Assembly: GCF_017916475.1 (NCBI RefSeq)
Contig: NZ_JAFMTB010000001.1
Span: forward strand, 930,001-994,000
From: Patulibacter sp. SYSU D01012
GTDB taxonomy: Bacteria > Actinomycetota > Thermoleophilia > Solirubrobacterales > Solirubrobacteraceae
Direction: 5' to 3'
Length of the DNA stretch: 64,000 bases
In this document: positions 7,593-17,471 of the stretch, piece after piece
How positions within the stretch are numbered: position 1 is the first letter of the stretch
How the letters are laid out: every line of letters begins with the position of its first letter
Translations under genes and position numbers: made by a program
The notes under the pieces: model-generated
The model's database searches: none
What the model saw: only the letters and a program-made list of their open reading frames with translations
Told to the model about the DNA's origin: nothing

Positions 7593-8323
7593 CAGTCGAT
7601 GCCCTGCTGCGCGCGGATCCCGGCCTGCATCGGGTGCTTGACGTTCGCGACCTCGGACACCAGGTCCGCCAGCTCGATCAGCTTCGGGTCCGCGTTGCGG
7701 CCGGTCAGGACGACGTGCTGGAATCCGGGGCGGTCCCGCAGCGTGGCGACGACGTCGTCCACGTCGATCCAGCCCCAGGCGATGGGGTAGGTGATCTCGT
7801 CGAGCAGCAGGAACTCGTAGCGCTCCTCAGCGATCCGGCGCTTGACCTCGTCCCAGCCCGCCTTCGCGATGTCCTCGGACTCGGTCATGTCGCGCTGGAT
7901 CCACGTCCAGCCCTTGCCCTGGATCTCCCACTCGATCGTGCCGCCGGCACCCGACGCGTGGAGGGCCTCGGCGGCCTTGCGCTCGCCGACCTTCCACTTG
8001 CCGCCCTTCACGAACTGGAAGACGCCGCAGCGGTAGCCGCGCGCCCAGGAGCGCTGGAGCATCCCGAAGGCCGACGTGGACTTGCCCTTGCCGGGGCCGG
8101 TGACGACCGCGACGAGCGGGATGTCGCGCTTCTTCCGGCGCACCGTCTCCTCGGACCCGCGGTCCTCGGGCGTGTGCGGCAGGTCGGCGTCCTTGTGGCG
8201 CTCGGCGGCCTCCAGGCCCGGGGCGACGGTCGGGCTGGCCGCCGTGGCGCCCTCGTCGGGGGAGGCGTTGCCGGCGGCCGGCTGCTGCAGCTCGCGGTCG
8301 GGGGTCTGGGCGTCGTCGCTCAT
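7589..8323 (-). CDS. cobO: Cob(I)yrinic acid a,c-diamide adenosyltransferase, CobO/BtuR type
   Basis: 244 residues. It attaches the 5'-deoxyadenosyl ligand from ATP to Co(I) corrinoids in the cytoplasm. The P-loop reads VTGPGKGKSTSAFGML (about residues 72-87), followed by the family motifs GVFQFVKGGKWKVGE and DEITYPIAWGWID, and the C-terminal VVLTGRNADPKLIELADLVSE. The first 65 residues are a Pro/Glu/Asp-rich extension absent from many homologues. The ATG at 8323 overlaps the cbiM stop (ATGA), giving translational coupling, and its own stop overlaps the GTG of the ApgM-like gene. Confidence 0.95.
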   Translation of the reverse strand: MSDDAQTPDRELQQPAAGNASPDEGATAASPTVAPGLEAAERHKDADLPHTPEDRGSEETVRRKKRDIPLVAVVTGPGKGKSTSAFGMLQRSWARGYRCGVFQFVKGGKWKVGERKAAEALHASGAGGTIEWEIQGKGWTWIQRDMTESEDIAKAGWDEVKRRIAEERYEFLLLDEITYPIAWGWIDVDDVVATLRDRPGFQHVVLTGRNADPKLIELADLVSEVANVKHPMQAGIRAQQGIDW

Positions 8324-9309
8324 GCGGGGCCTCCGGGGGCGTCGGGATCGAGGGGACGGGGCTGCGGCTCGCAGCCCGGCGGCGGGGGGACGCGCGCCGC
8401 GGCGCCGGCGGACGGGGAGGTCGCGGCCTCGGTCCCGGACGTCGGCCCGGACGGCGCGTCGGCGGCGGGGACCGGCCGCTGTGGCGCGGCGCCCGCGGGC
8501 GGCGTACGCGGATCCCCGGCCGAGGACGCCGGGCGCCGCGGCTCGGTGCCCGGCGGCGGGGGCACGCGCGGGGCGGTGCCGGGCGGGGGCGGGACGCTCG
8601 CGATCGCGGTGGCGGGGCGGGGGCGCGGCCGTCGGCGGGGTCGGCGCAGGGCGGGCGGCGCGATCATCACCAGGTCGGGCCGGCGGGCCAGCAGCGCGCG
8701 GACGATGCCGGCGGTCAGGACCGCCTCGAGGACGCCGACGAAGGCGTAGACCCCGACGGTTCCGCCCACGACCGGCTCGATGTCGATCGAGCCCTTGTGG
8801 CCCAGGTGGAACTCGGTGACGAACAGGAGCGCGGCCAGCAGCACGTTCACGTACGCCGCGGCCGCGCAGGCGGCCGCCAGCCCGCCGGCCGTGTCCTTCC
8901 CCTGCCGTCGGCGGATCAGGCGCTGCAGCCCGCGGAGGATCGGCCAGCCGACGAAGGCCGGCACGAGCGCGGCGTTGACGATGTTGAGGCCGAGGACCGT
9001 GATGCCGCCGTCGCCCTGCACGAGCGCCTGGACGATGGTGACCACGGCGATGGTGAGCGCCCCCAGCCACGGGCCGAGCAGCGCGACCGCCAGCGTCCCG
9101 CCGAGCAGGTGGCCCTGCGTGCCGACGCCGATCGGGATGAACGGGGTGTCGCCGACGAGGAAGAACGCGCCCGCCAGGCCGGCCAGGGGCAGGCGGCCGT
9201 CGTCGCCGTGCAGCTCGGCGCGGCGCACGCAGTACGCCAGGCCTGCGACCGCGACGCCGGCGCCGACGGCGGTCGTGGGCCCGGTCAGGAAGCCCTCAGG
9301 GATGTGCAC
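8320..9309 (-). CDS. cbiM: Cobalt ECF transporter S component CbiM, with Pro-rich tail
   Basis: 329 residues. CbiM is the membrane substrate-binding part of the cobalt energy-coupling-factor importer. The start MHIPEGFLTGPTTAVG is diagnostic: the N-terminal amine and His2 bind the metal. About seven helices follow, with HLLGGTLAVALLGPWLGAL and GDGGITVLGLNIVNAALVPAF. The last roughly 115 residues are a Pro/Arg-rich cytoplasmic tail with VPPPPGT repeats, unusual for CbiM. No cbiN is adjacent; the CbiQ-like subunit is at 41.95 kb and the ATPase is fused to CbiX at 18.65 kb. The first 14 bases overlap the end of cobA. Confidence 0.95.
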   Translation of the reverse strand: MHIPEGFLTGPTTAVGAGVAVAGLAYCVRRAELHGDDGRLPLAGLAGAFFLVGDTPFIPIGVGTQGHLLGGTLAVALLGPWLGALTIAVVTIVQALVQGDGGITVLGLNIVNAALVPAFVGWPILRGLQRLIRRRQGKDTAGGLAAACAAAAYVNVLLAALLFVTEFHLGHKGSIDIEPVVGGTVGVYAFVGVLEAVLTAGIVRALLARRPDLVMIAPPALRRPRRRPRPRPATAIASVPPPPGTAPRVPPPPGTEPRRPASSAGDPRTPPAGAAPQRPVPAADAPSGPTSGTEAATSPSAGAAARVPPPPGCEPQPRPLDPDAPGGPA

Positions 9310-10111
9310 CGGCGGCCACCTCCTCGGCGGTCGGCGCGGCCTTCGGCGGCAGCGGCGGCAGCGCGCCGGTCTCGGCGACGGTGCGCACGGCGCCGTCGCC
9401 GAACCAGCCCAGGTCGATCGCCGCGACGGCCCCGATCACGAAGGTCACGGGCGGGTCCTGCCGCGGCGGCAGGGCGGAGAGGGTGCCGCGCACGACGTCC
9501 TGCCGGCCCGGCCGCGAGGCGCCGCTGATCGCCGCGACCGGCGTCTCGGGATCCATCCCGGCGGCGAGGAGCCACCCCGCGATCCGGCGGATCCGCGAGC
9601 GGCCCGTCAGCACGACGATGGTGCCGCCCAGGCGCGCCAGGGCGTCCCAGTCGACCTCGCCGGGGTACTCCGGGTCCGTGTTGCCGGCCAGGACGGTGAC
9701 GACGCGCGAGATCTGGCGCACGTGCACCGGGATGCCCGCGAAGGCCGGGGCGGCGAAGCCCGCGCTCAGCCCGGGCACGACGGTGAACGGCACGCCGGCC
9801 GCCTGCAGCGCGAGGGCCTCCTCGCCGCCGCGGGCCGCGACGAACGGATCGCCGCTCTTCAGGCGGACGACCTCGCGCCCCGTGCGGCCCAGCTCGACCA
9901 GCAGCGCGCACAGCACGTCCTGCGGCAGCGCGGGCCGCCCCGGCACCTTGCCGACGAGCACCCGCTCGGCGTGTGCCGGCGCGAGCGCCACGACGGGATC
10001 GGAGGAGGGGCGGTCGCTGACGACGACCTCGGCGGCCCGGAGCAGATCGGCGGCGCGGACCGTGAGCAGGTCGGGATCGCCCGGGCCGGCCCCGATGAGA
10101 TGGACCGTCAC
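9296..10111 (-). CDS. cobA: Uroporphyrinogen-III C-methyltransferase
   Basis: 271 residues. It methylates uroporphyrinogen III at C2 and C7 with S-adenosylmethionine to make precorrin-2, the branch point to cobalamin and siroheme. It begins with the tetrapyrrole-methylase P-loop-like motif HLIGAGPGDPDLLTVRA, then VRLKSGDPFVAARGGEE and VPGLSAGFAAPAFAGIPV, all characteristic of CobA/SUMT; no CysG dehydrogenase domain is present. The GTG at 10111 is chosen because homology begins immediately after it and TAGCGT lies 7 bases upstream; a GTG at 10120 overlaps that box. First gene of an operon continuing into cbiM, cobO and the ApgM-like gene. No cobalamin riboswitch was recognised upstream. Confidence 0.93.
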   Translation of the reverse strand: MTVHLIGAGPGDPDLLTVRAADLLRAAEVVVSDRPSSDPVVALAPAHAERVLVGKVPGRPALPQDVLCALLVELGRTGREVVRLKSGDPFVAARGGEEALALQAAGVPFTVVPGLSAGFAAPAFAGIPVHVRQISRVVTVLAGNTDPEYPGEVDWDALARLGGTIVVLTGRSRIRRIAGWLLAAGMDPETPVAAISGASRPGRQDVVRGTLSALPPRQDPPVTFVIGAVAAIDLGWFGDGAVRTVAETGALPPLPPKAAPTAEEVAAGAHP

Positions 10112-10118
10112 CGGGGCC

Positions 10119-10124
10119 ACGCTA
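10119..10124 (-). promoter_or_regulatory. Leaderless -10 box of the cobA operon
   Basis: TAGCGT on the minus strand, preceded by GC, with 7 bases to the GTG of cobA. The same block and spacing precede cobB. The 211 bases between cobA and the next plus-strand gene hold no recognisable riboswitch core. Confidence 0.5.
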
Positions 10125-10331
10125 GCGCGTCCCACGCGCGCGCGAGGCGTACGCGGTCCCGTCCCGGAGGGCACGCCGTATCCTTCCGCAGGCCGGTCCG
10201 ACGCCCGCGCCGGACGGGCTTTACCCGAGAGGGCCGCCGAACCCCCCACCGAGCGGGTCCGGTCCCGGGGGCATCGGACAAACGGCCAGGGCGGTCCCAC
10301 GGGCCGATGCTCGCCCGTAGAACCGATTGAC

Positions 10332-11879
10332 ATGTGGCGCACACGCCTCATCCGCCGCGGGGCGGACACCGAGCAGGCCGGCTCCTCCGCCGGCCGTCTC
10401 CGTCGCGAGGTCTACGTGACCTCGGGGCTCGGCGTGCTCCTCGTCAGCGGCGTGCTCGGCGTCGGGACGGTGTTCGCTCCGGCGGACGGCGTGCCGGTCC
10501 ACGGCGCGGGCGTCGGCGCGGGCGGGACGCTGCGTCTGCCGGACGCTCCGGCGTCCCGCGGCGCGGCCGAGGACGCCCGCGGCGGCAGCGTCGTGCGGAC
10601 GGTGCCGACCGACCTGGTCGCGTCGGCCGCGCCGGCAGCGAACGGCGACGGCCCCGCCGGCGGTGCCGCGGCCGGGACCGCGGGCCGGGCGGCGTTCGGC
10701 GCCCGCGACGGTGCGGGCGAGCGGCGCGGCGACCGCCGGCAGCGGTCCGACGCCGGCATCGGCAGCGGCACGGCCGCGGGGGCCGGCGTCGGCACCACGG
10801 CGGGCGGCGCCCCGGCGTCGGCCGGCGACCCCGGATCCGGCACGCCGGCCGCCACCCCCACCCAGACCATCGCGGCCGACGCCACCCAGAGCCGCGTCCG
10901 CCTGCGCGTCAACACGGTCAGCGTCACGGGCACGAAGTCCGGCACGCTGCAGCCGGGCGCCCAGGTGCGCCTGCGGATGACGACGGCGACCGACGCCGCG
11001 ACCCCCGCACCCGACGGTGCGGCCCCCGTGCCCGAGACGCTCGACGTCCGCCTGGGCCTCGACGAGAAGGCCGTGGCGCGGCTGAACGCCGCCGCCGCGG
11101 ACGGGACGGCGGAGTCGCTCGCGCTGCAGGCGAAGGTCGACCTGGTCGGCGCCGACACGGCGAACGCCACGACGAGCAGCGGCCTGTCGGTCCGCGTGCG
11201 GATGCGCGTGACGAGCACCGACACCCCGCAGACCATCTCGACCCGCGTGCACGACGGGGACGGCGTCAGCAACGTCGTCGAGGTCACCGCGCCGCTCGGG
11301 ACGAAGGACGAGGCCAAGCCGACGACCGGGACGCCGGGCGCGCCGCAGGACGGCACCGCCGCCCCGGCACCGGGCAAGGCCCCCGAGTCGACGCCGGACC
11401 AGACGCCCGCCCCCGCGCCCGCCGCGGACGCCGAGACCGCGCCCGTCGAGGTCGTCCTGCCGATCAGCGCCGCCCCGACGCCCGCGCAGGGCGGCGAGGG
11501 CACGAAGGTCGACGTGCCGCTGCCCGACGCCCCCACCACGACGCCCGATCCGGCCACGCCCGCCGCGGACGCCGCCGGCGTCGACGTCGAGGTGCACGTG
11601 CCGAGCGCCGACGAGCCGATCGGCGGCACGCCCGTCATCGTCGCCGACCCCACGACCGGCGACCCCACGCCCACGACGCCGCAACCCGACCCGGCCCCGA
11701 CGGCGTCGCAGCCCGACCCGACGGCGACGTCGCCGGGCGAGACCCCGGACGCGTCCGGCGCGAACCCCGAGACGTCGGCGTCCGCACCGACGACGGACGG
11801 CGACGGGTCGTCCAGCGACCCCGCGGGCGGCCAGGGCGCGGACGAGTCCGTCTCCGGCACCCAGCCGGGGACCGACTGA
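10332..11879 (+). CDS. Membrane-anchored Ala/Pro/Thr-rich surface protein, unknown function
   Basis: 515 residues, not assigned to a known family. After a basic cytoplasmic N-terminus (to about residue 26) there is one hydrophobic segment, YVTSGLGVLLVSGVLGVG, so the rest is probably outside the membrane. Residues 55-180 are disordered Ala/Gly-rich. About residues 185-325 look like a folded beta-rich domain (SRVRLRVNTVSVTG, VRLRMTTATD, SLALQAKVDLVGAD, SVRVRMRVTSTD). The C-terminus is an extended Pro/Thr/Asp-rich stalk with PTTPQPDPAPT-like repeats and no LPXTG motif. A TAGAAC box lies 8 bases before the ATG. It separates the cobA operon from cobJ, but nothing links it to cobalamin. Confidence 0.6.
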   Translation: MWRTRLIRRGADTEQAGSSAGRLRREVYVTSGLGVLLVSGVLGVGTVFAPADGVPVHGAGVGAGGTLRLPDAPASRGAAEDARGGSVVRTVPTDLVASAAPAANGDGPAGGAAAGTAGRAAFGARDGAGERRGDRRQRSDAGIGSGTAAGAGVGTTAGGAPASAGDPGSGTPAATPTQTIAADATQSRVRLRVNTVSVTGTKSGTLQPGAQVRLRMTTATDAATPAPDGAAPVPETLDVRLGLDEKAVARLNAAAADGTAESLALQAKVDLVGADTANATTSSGLSVRVRMRVTSTDTPQTISTRVHDGDGVSNVVEVTAPLGTKDEAKPTTGTPGAPQDGTAAPAPGKAPESTPDQTPAPAPAADAETAPVEVVLPISAAPTPAQGGEGTKVDVPLPDAPTTTPDPATPAADAAGVDVEVHVPSADEPIGGTPVIVADPTTGDPTPTTPQPDPAPTASQPDPTATSPGETPDASGANPETSASAPTTDGDGSSSDPAGGQGADESVSGTQPGTD

Positions 11880-12005
11880 CCGGGCGCCAGGGGCACGCCG
11901 CGGAGCGTGCCCGGCCCGAGGCGGCGGCCGCCGTCCGCGGCCGGACGGGGCGGCGTCGTGGCGCGACGCCGCCCGTCGGGTCGCCGCGGGCCTAGGATGT
12001 CGCGG

Positions 12006-12743
12006 ATGCCGGGCGCCCTGTGGATCGTCGGACTCGGGCCCGGAGGGGCGGATGCGCGCACGGAACGCGCCGCCGCCGCGGTCCGGGGGGCCGAGGCGGT
12101 CGTCGGCTACGGGCCGTACGTCGACCAGTGCGCCGACCTGCTGCGCGACGACCAGCTCGTCGAGCGCGGCACGATGGGCGAGGAGGAGGCCCGCGCCCAG
12201 CGCGCCGTGGCGCTCGCCGTCGCCGGGCGGCGCGTCGCGCTCGTGTCGTCCGGCGACGCCGGGATCTTCGGCATGGCGGCCCTCGCGCTGCGGGCCGCGG
12301 CGGCGGTCCCCGAGGACGCGCGCCCGCCCGTCGAGGTCGTCCCCGGCGTGACCGCCGGCGTCGCGGCGGCGGCGGCCCTGGGCGCGCCGCTCGGGGACTT
12401 CGCGACCGTCTCGCTGTCGGACGTCCTCGTGCCGTGGGAGCAGGTCGAGGCGCGGATCTCGGCGCTGGCCGCCACCGACCTGGCGCTGACGCTCTACAAC
12501 CCGCGCTCGCGGACGCGGACCTGGCAGCTGGACCGGGTGCGCGAGCTGCTGCTCGAGCACCGCGCCCCCCGGACCGCGGTGGCGCTGGCGACCGACGTCG
12601 GCCGACCGGACCAGCGCATCGAGGTCGCGACGCTCGCCGACTTCGACGCCGAGCGCGTCGCGATGCGGACCGTCGTGCTCGTGGCGGGGCCGACGGCCGA
12701 GCGCGTCGGGTCGTGGCTCGTCACCGCCCGCGGACGGGGCTAG
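12006..12743 (+). CDS. cobJ: Precorrin-3B C17-methyltransferase
   Basis: 245 residues. It methylates C17 and drives ring contraction in corrin synthesis using S-adenosylmethionine. The tetrapyrrole-methylase motifs are WIVGLGPGGADARTERA at the N-terminus, VVGYGPYVDQC, VALVSSGDAGIFGMAALAL (the CobJ/CbiH S-S-G-D-A-G-I motif), VVPGVTAGVAAAAALGAPLG and the C-terminal TDVGRPDQRIEVATLADFD. The ATG at 12006 is favoured over 11997 because TAGGAT at 11993-11998 overlaps the earlier one and is 7 bases from the later. It stands alone on the plus strand. Other ring-assembly genes such as cobI/cbiL, cobM, cobL and cbiG/cobG are not in the window. Confidence 0.94.
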   Translation: MPGALWIVGLGPGGADARTERAAAAVRGAEAVVGYGPYVDQCADLLRDDQLVERGTMGEEEARAQRAVALAVAGRRVALVSSGDAGIFGMAALALRAAAAVPEDARPPVEVVPGVTAGVAAAAALGAPLGDFATVSLSDVLVPWEQVEARISALAATDLALTLYNPRSRTRTWQLDRVRELLLEHRAPRTAVALATDVGRPDQRIEVATLADFDAERVAMRTVVLVAGPTAERVGSWLVTARGRG

Positions 12744-12774
12744 GGCGCGGCGCCGGCGGCGCCCGCGGGCGCGG

Positions 12775-12875
12775 CGCGCGCGGACGGCGGACGGGGCTGA
12801 CGCGCGGCGCGCGCGGACGGGGCTGACGCGCGGCGCCCGCGGGCGCGGCCGACGCGCGGCGGGCGCGGACGGGGT
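12775..12875. repeat. GC-rich direct repeats after cobJ
   Basis: The 22-bp sequence GGACGGGGCTGACGCGCGGCGC occurs perfectly at 12789-12810 and 12815-12836, period 26, with a degenerate further copy after 12860. It lies in the 271-bp gap between cobJ and the flavin reductase gene. Nothing else is seen there. Confidence 0.6.
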
Positions 12876-13014
12876 GAGCGCGGGGCGCGCGCGGCCCCGC
12901 CCGGGGCGGCACGGCGGGGGCGGGGTCCGCGCCGGAGGACGGCGCGGCGGGAGGCGGCGACCGGACGACCCGGCCGCCCGCCCGCCGGCCGGGCGGACGG
13001 TCCGCGCGGCGCGC

Positions 13015-14655
<1,641 letters not shown>

Positions 14656-14754
14656 CCTCGAGCGGGAGTGCGCGGCGTCGAGCCTCGACCGCGAGGTCAT
14701 GCCCCGCCGGTGCGCCTCGCGAGACGGGGACGCCGACCCCGCCGCTGCGTGCGC

Positions 14755-16395
14755 TCAGAACAGCGGCAGCTGGTCCGCCGCCGGCCTCGCGGGCCCGCGC
14801 CGCGCGGGACGGTCGCGGCCGGCGTCCCGGGCCGGAGGACGCGCCGGCGGGTCGCCCCAGCGGCTCGGCGGCCGGCGCCGCGGCGGCTCGGGCGCCTCGC
14901 CGAACGGCAACGCCTCACCCGGCGGCGAGGCCGGCCGGCGCGGGACCGCCTCGCCGCCGCGGCCGTCCGGGGGCCGGACGTCCGAGCGGACGACGCGCTC
15001 GCCCCAGCGCTCCCCGTGCTGGACGAGCTGCGCCAGGCGCGCGGCCTCCTGGCGCGGCAGGTGCGGGCCGTCGCGGTAGAGCTCCTCGTACAGCGGGACC
15101 AGGTCGGGCCGGGCGTCGGCGAGCCACTCGAGGAACACGTCGCGCGTCGTGCCGCGCAGGTGCAGCCCGATGCCCCGGACGCTGATGGCCCCGGCCTCGG
15201 TGCAGGCGGCCAGCAGCCGCTCGATCTGCTCGGGGGCGTCGTTGATGCCCGGCATGAGCGGCGCGGCGAGGACGGCGGTGGGGATGCCGACGCGGGTCAG
15301 CTCGGCCACCGCGGCCAGGCGCGTCCGCGGGTGCGGCGTGTGCGGCTCGGTCGATCGCCACGCCTTCTCGTCCAGGCTGGGCACGGACAGCGCGGCCTCG
15401 AACCCCGCGGTCTCCTGCACCTGCAGCATCAGGTCCAGGTCGCGCAGCAGCAGCGGGGACTTCGTCAGCACGGACGCCGGCACGCGCGCGTCGCGCAGCG
15501 CCTCCCAGATCCCCGGCAGCAGCCGGTACTTCGACTCGACCCACTGGTACGGATCGGTGTTCGTCCCGAGGGCCACGGTGTCGCCCCACGCCGGCGTGCG
15601 CGCCCGCTTCGCCAGGTCCGCGCGCAGCCGCTCGGGCGCGTTCACCTTCACGACGATCTCGCGCTCGAAGTCCCGGCCGGGGCCGAAGTTGAGGTACTCG
15701 TGGGTGGGGCGGGCGAAGCAGTTGTGGCTGATGGCGCCGGCCGCGACGAAGTCCCCGGTCCCGGTGGTGACGTCGACGAGATCGCGGACGCCGATCGCCT
15801 CGATGGCCGTCACGCGCCGGCCCCCATCCGCCACCTCGGTGCCGTCGGTGATGGGATGCAGGCCGGGGCCGAGCAGCACGTCAGCGTCGGCACGCAGAGC
15901 CTGGCCGGGACCGTGGACGCCGGTCACGTGCTTCCACCCACGCGTCGTGAGGAAGCGGTGATCCCCGCTCGCCACGATCTCCGTGCCGTCCTCGAACGTC
16001 ACTCGAAACGCCGGCTTGCGCGTGCTCCAGCGGTCGGCTACGTGCGTCTCGACGTAGCGCCGGTATCGCCCCTCGCGGCGCGTGCCGACGATCGCGTCGC
16101 CCGGCTCCAGCTCTCCGATGGCGCGCGTCCGTCCGTTCGCGAGCAGCACCGGCGTCGCCGGATCCAGGCAGTACGTACAGGCATGGGAGCAGCCCCGGTA
16201 GGGGTTCACCGTCCACCCGAACGGCATCCGCGAGCGGCCGGGAACGCGGTTGAGGACCGTCTTCGCCTCGATCTCGTAGAAGCGCGTGTCGAGGGCCTCG
16301 GGCGCGTCGAAGCGGCGGACCACCGCGGGGTCGCGCATCCCGGGCAGGGAGGCCGTCTCGGCGTCCGGATCGCGCTTCAGGTGGTCCCACCGCAT
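14755..16395 (-). CDS. Rv2578c-family radical SAM protein interrupted by a mini-intein
   Basis: 546 residues before splicing. The extein is an Rv2578c/SPL-like radical SAM protein: it begins MRWDHLKRDP and has VNPYRGCSHACTYC. The third Cys of the C-x3-C-x2-C iron-sulfur motif (residues 69, 73, 76) is the first residue of a 150-residue intein, and the extein resumes CFARPTHEYLNFG. Later parts are GTNTDPYQWVESKYRLLPG and APLMPGINDAP. The C-terminal 90 residues are Pro/Arg-rich, ending QLPLF, which resembles a beta-clamp-binding tail. The family is related to DNA-photolesion lyases. The ATG at 16395 is directly beside a LexA-like box, which supports DNA-damage control. Enzyme activity requires splicing. 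Confidence 0.9.
   Translation of the reverse strand: MRWDHLKRDPDAETASLPGMRDPAVVRRFDAPEALDTRFYEIEAKTVLNRVPGRSRMPFGWTVNPYRGCSHACTYCLDPATPVLLANGRTRAIGELEPGDAIVGTRREGRYRRYVETHVADRWSTRKPAFRVTFEDGTEIVASGDHRFLTTRGWKHVTGVHGPGQALRADADVLLGPGLHPITDGTEVADGGRRVTAIEAIGVRDLVDVTTGTGDFVAAGAISHNCFARPTHEYLNFGPGRDFEREIVVKVNAPERLRADLAKRARTPAWGDTVALGTNTDPYQWVESKYRLLPGIWEALRDARVPASVLTKSPLLLRDLDLMLQVQETAGFEAALSVPSLDEKAWRSTEPHTPHPRTRLAAVAELTRVGIPTAVLAAPLMPGINDAPEQIERLLAACTEAGAISVRGIGLHLRGTTRDVFLEWLADARPDLVPLYEELYRDGPHLPRQEAARLAQLVQHGERWGERVVRSDVRPPDGRGGEAVPRRPASPPGEALPFGEAPEPPRRRPPSRWGDPPARPPARDAGRDRPARRGPARPAADQLPLF
15721..16170 (-). other. Mini-intein (150 residues, no homing endonuclease)
   Basis: The intein runs from Cys1 (TGC at 16170-16168) to Asn150 (15723-15721). 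Block A is CLDPATPVLLANG, block B is IVASGDHRFLTTRGWKHV with its catalytic His, and the C-terminal blocks are VDVTTGTGDFVAAGAISHN, with the penultimate His, terminal Asn and following Cys+1 needed for splicing. There is no LAGLIDADG or HNH domain, so it is not mobile by itself. Removing it in frame restores the sequence C-S-H-A-C-T-Y-C-F-A-R-P. Confidence 0.92.
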
Positions 16396-16414
16396 GCGAA
16401 CGCATGTTCGCATG
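16393..16414. promoter_or_regulatory. LexA-like (SOS) box overlapping the radical SAM start codon
   Basis: The 22-bp sequence has 9-bp inverted arms, CATGCGAAC and GTTCGCATG, around GCAT. The core CGAAC-N4-GTTCG (16397-16410) fits the actinobacterial/Gram-positive LexA consensus. The outer CAT on the left arm is the start codon of the minus-strand gene. An identical 22-mer is at 44581-44602. Confidence 0.75.
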
Positions 16415-16470
16415 CGGACCGGCGGTCGGGGCACGGCGTGACGTCGTCCCTGCAAACGGCGGGGAACGGC

Positions 16471-16923
16471 TCAGTCGAGCAGCAGCACGAGCGCCCCGCC
16501 GGCCGCGACGAACGCCCCGACGACCACGAACAGCCCGCCGACCGCGATGCCGACGCACGACGCGCGGCCGGCACCGTGCCGGCCCGTCAGGATCTCGGCG
16601 CGCTCGGGGTCGGCCGGATCCACGTGCACCGTCACGCGCTCGTCCGGATCCCGCCGCGACCACGGGGCGCGCTGGTACCCCACGCGGCTGCGGACGCGCC
16701 GGGGCGTGCCGTCGGGCCCGGCGAACTCGACGACGACGTACTCCAGGAGCGTGCTGTCGTCGCCCGAGGTGCTCCACTCCGTCGGCCGGTCGACGACCCG
16801 GCCCTCGACCGGGCGCCACGTCGTCGCGCGCCGCGCCGCCTCGCGGCGTCCGCGGCGGCCCCCGACGAGCAGGGCGAGACCGACGGCGACGAAGACGAGA
16901 CCGAGGAGAAGGGGAAGGACCAT
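16471..16923 (-). CDS. DUF3592-like membrane protein
   Basis: 150 residues with an N-terminal helix (VLPLLLGLVFVAVGLALLVGG) and a C-terminal hydrophobic helix region (VGIAVGGLFVVVGAFVAAGGALVLLL), with a beta-rich loop between them. The loop motif WRPVEGRVVDRP, then EYVVVEFAGPDG and DERVTVHVDPADPERAEI, is typical of DUF3592 proteins, whose extracytoplasmic domain has no assigned function. It sits between the radical SAM gene and the plus-strand acetyltransferase; no operon partner is clear. A TAGAGT element about 35 bases upstream could be its -10. Confidence 0.75.
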   Translation of the reverse strand: MVLPLLLGLVFVAVGLALLVGGRRGRREAARRATTWRPVEGRVVDRPTEWSTSGDDSTLLEYVVVEFAGPDGTPRRVRSRVGYQRAPWSRRDPDERVTVHVDPADPERAEILTGRHGAGRASCVGIAVGGLFVVVGAFVAAGGALVLLLD

Positions 16924-16986
16924 CGGCGAGGCGAGCGGCGGTGGGGGCCCGGGACTCTATGCGCACCCGCCGGATACGGTGGCGGC

Positions 16987-17433
16987 GTGCCGACCGTCGA
17001 GCTCGTCCCCGTCGACCGCCAGAACGTGCGCACCGTCTGCGACCTGGAGCTCGCGCCCGGGCAGGAGCCGTACGTCGCGCCGTCCGGGACCACCGTCGCC
17101 GAGGCCGCCTACGAGCCCGACGCGTGGCTGCGAGCGATCACCCGCGACGGCGTGCCGGTCGGCGTGGTCCTCCTCGTCCGCGACACCCCCGACGAGCCGT
17201 ACTTCCTGGTGCGGCTGATGGTCGCCGCCGGCCACCAGCGCGAGGGGATCGGCACGAGCGCGGTGGCGCTGATCCTGGAGCACCTGCGGAGCCTGCCGGG
17301 CGAGGACCGGATCCGCACGAGCTGCGTCCCCGGGCCGCTCTCGCCGCTGCCGTTCTACCGCGGCCTGGGCTTCGTCGAGACGGGGGAGCGGGACGAGGAC
17401 GGCGAGGTCGTGCTGGAGCGGCCGCTGCGCTGA
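16987..17433 (+). CDS. GNAT-family N-acetyltransferase
   Basis: 148 residues. GNAT motif A, the acetyl-CoA-binding turn, reads VRLMVAAGHQREGIGTSAVALILEHL (R/Q-x-x-G-x-G/A as HQREGIG), and motif B is PFYRGLGFVETGE near the C-terminus. The N-terminal part with YVAPSGTTVAEAAYEPDAWLRAI resembles the SpeG/PaiA-like group that acts on small amines, but the substrate is uncertain. The GTG at 16987 is chosen because TACGGT is 6 bases upstream, giving a leaderless mRNA; an upstream in-frame extension overlaps the DUF3592 gene. It converges on the TolB-like gene across a hairpin. Confidence 0.87.
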   Translation: MPTVELVPVDRQNVRTVCDLELAPGQEPYVAPSGTTVAEAAYEPDAWLRAITRDGVPVGVVLLVRDTPDEPYFLVRLMVAAGHQREGIGTSAVALILEHLRSLPGEDRIRTSCVPGPLSPLPFYRGLGFVETGERDEDGEVVLERPLR

Positions 17434-17443
17434 GGCGCGGGAC

Positions 17444-17468
17444 GGCGGCCCCGCGGCTCAGGGCCGCC
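17444..17468. terminator. Hairpin between convergent genes
   Basis: An 8-bp perfect stem, GGCGGCCC with GGGCCGCC, and a 9-base loop lie between the acetyltransferase stop (17433) and the end of the TolB-like gene (17472). There is no U tract. Confidence 0.5.
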
Positions 17469-17471
17469 CGG

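Noticed and set aside
10121-10331. Cobalamin riboswitch upstream of the cobA operon
   Set aside because: I looked on both strands for the B12-box and the adjacent conserved loop elements and did not find them; the cobA transcript also appears leaderless. A covariance-model search would settle it.
10121-10331. Cyclic di-AMP riboswitch upstream of the surface protein gene at 10332
   Set aside because: A short GCCGAACC-like match exists on the plus strand, but the other conserved segments of the motif are missing.
10332-11879. Cobalt-binding or cobalamin-related role for the surface protein between cobA and cobJ
   Set aside because: It has no His/Cys-rich segment and no corrinoid-binding motif; position alone is not enough evidence.
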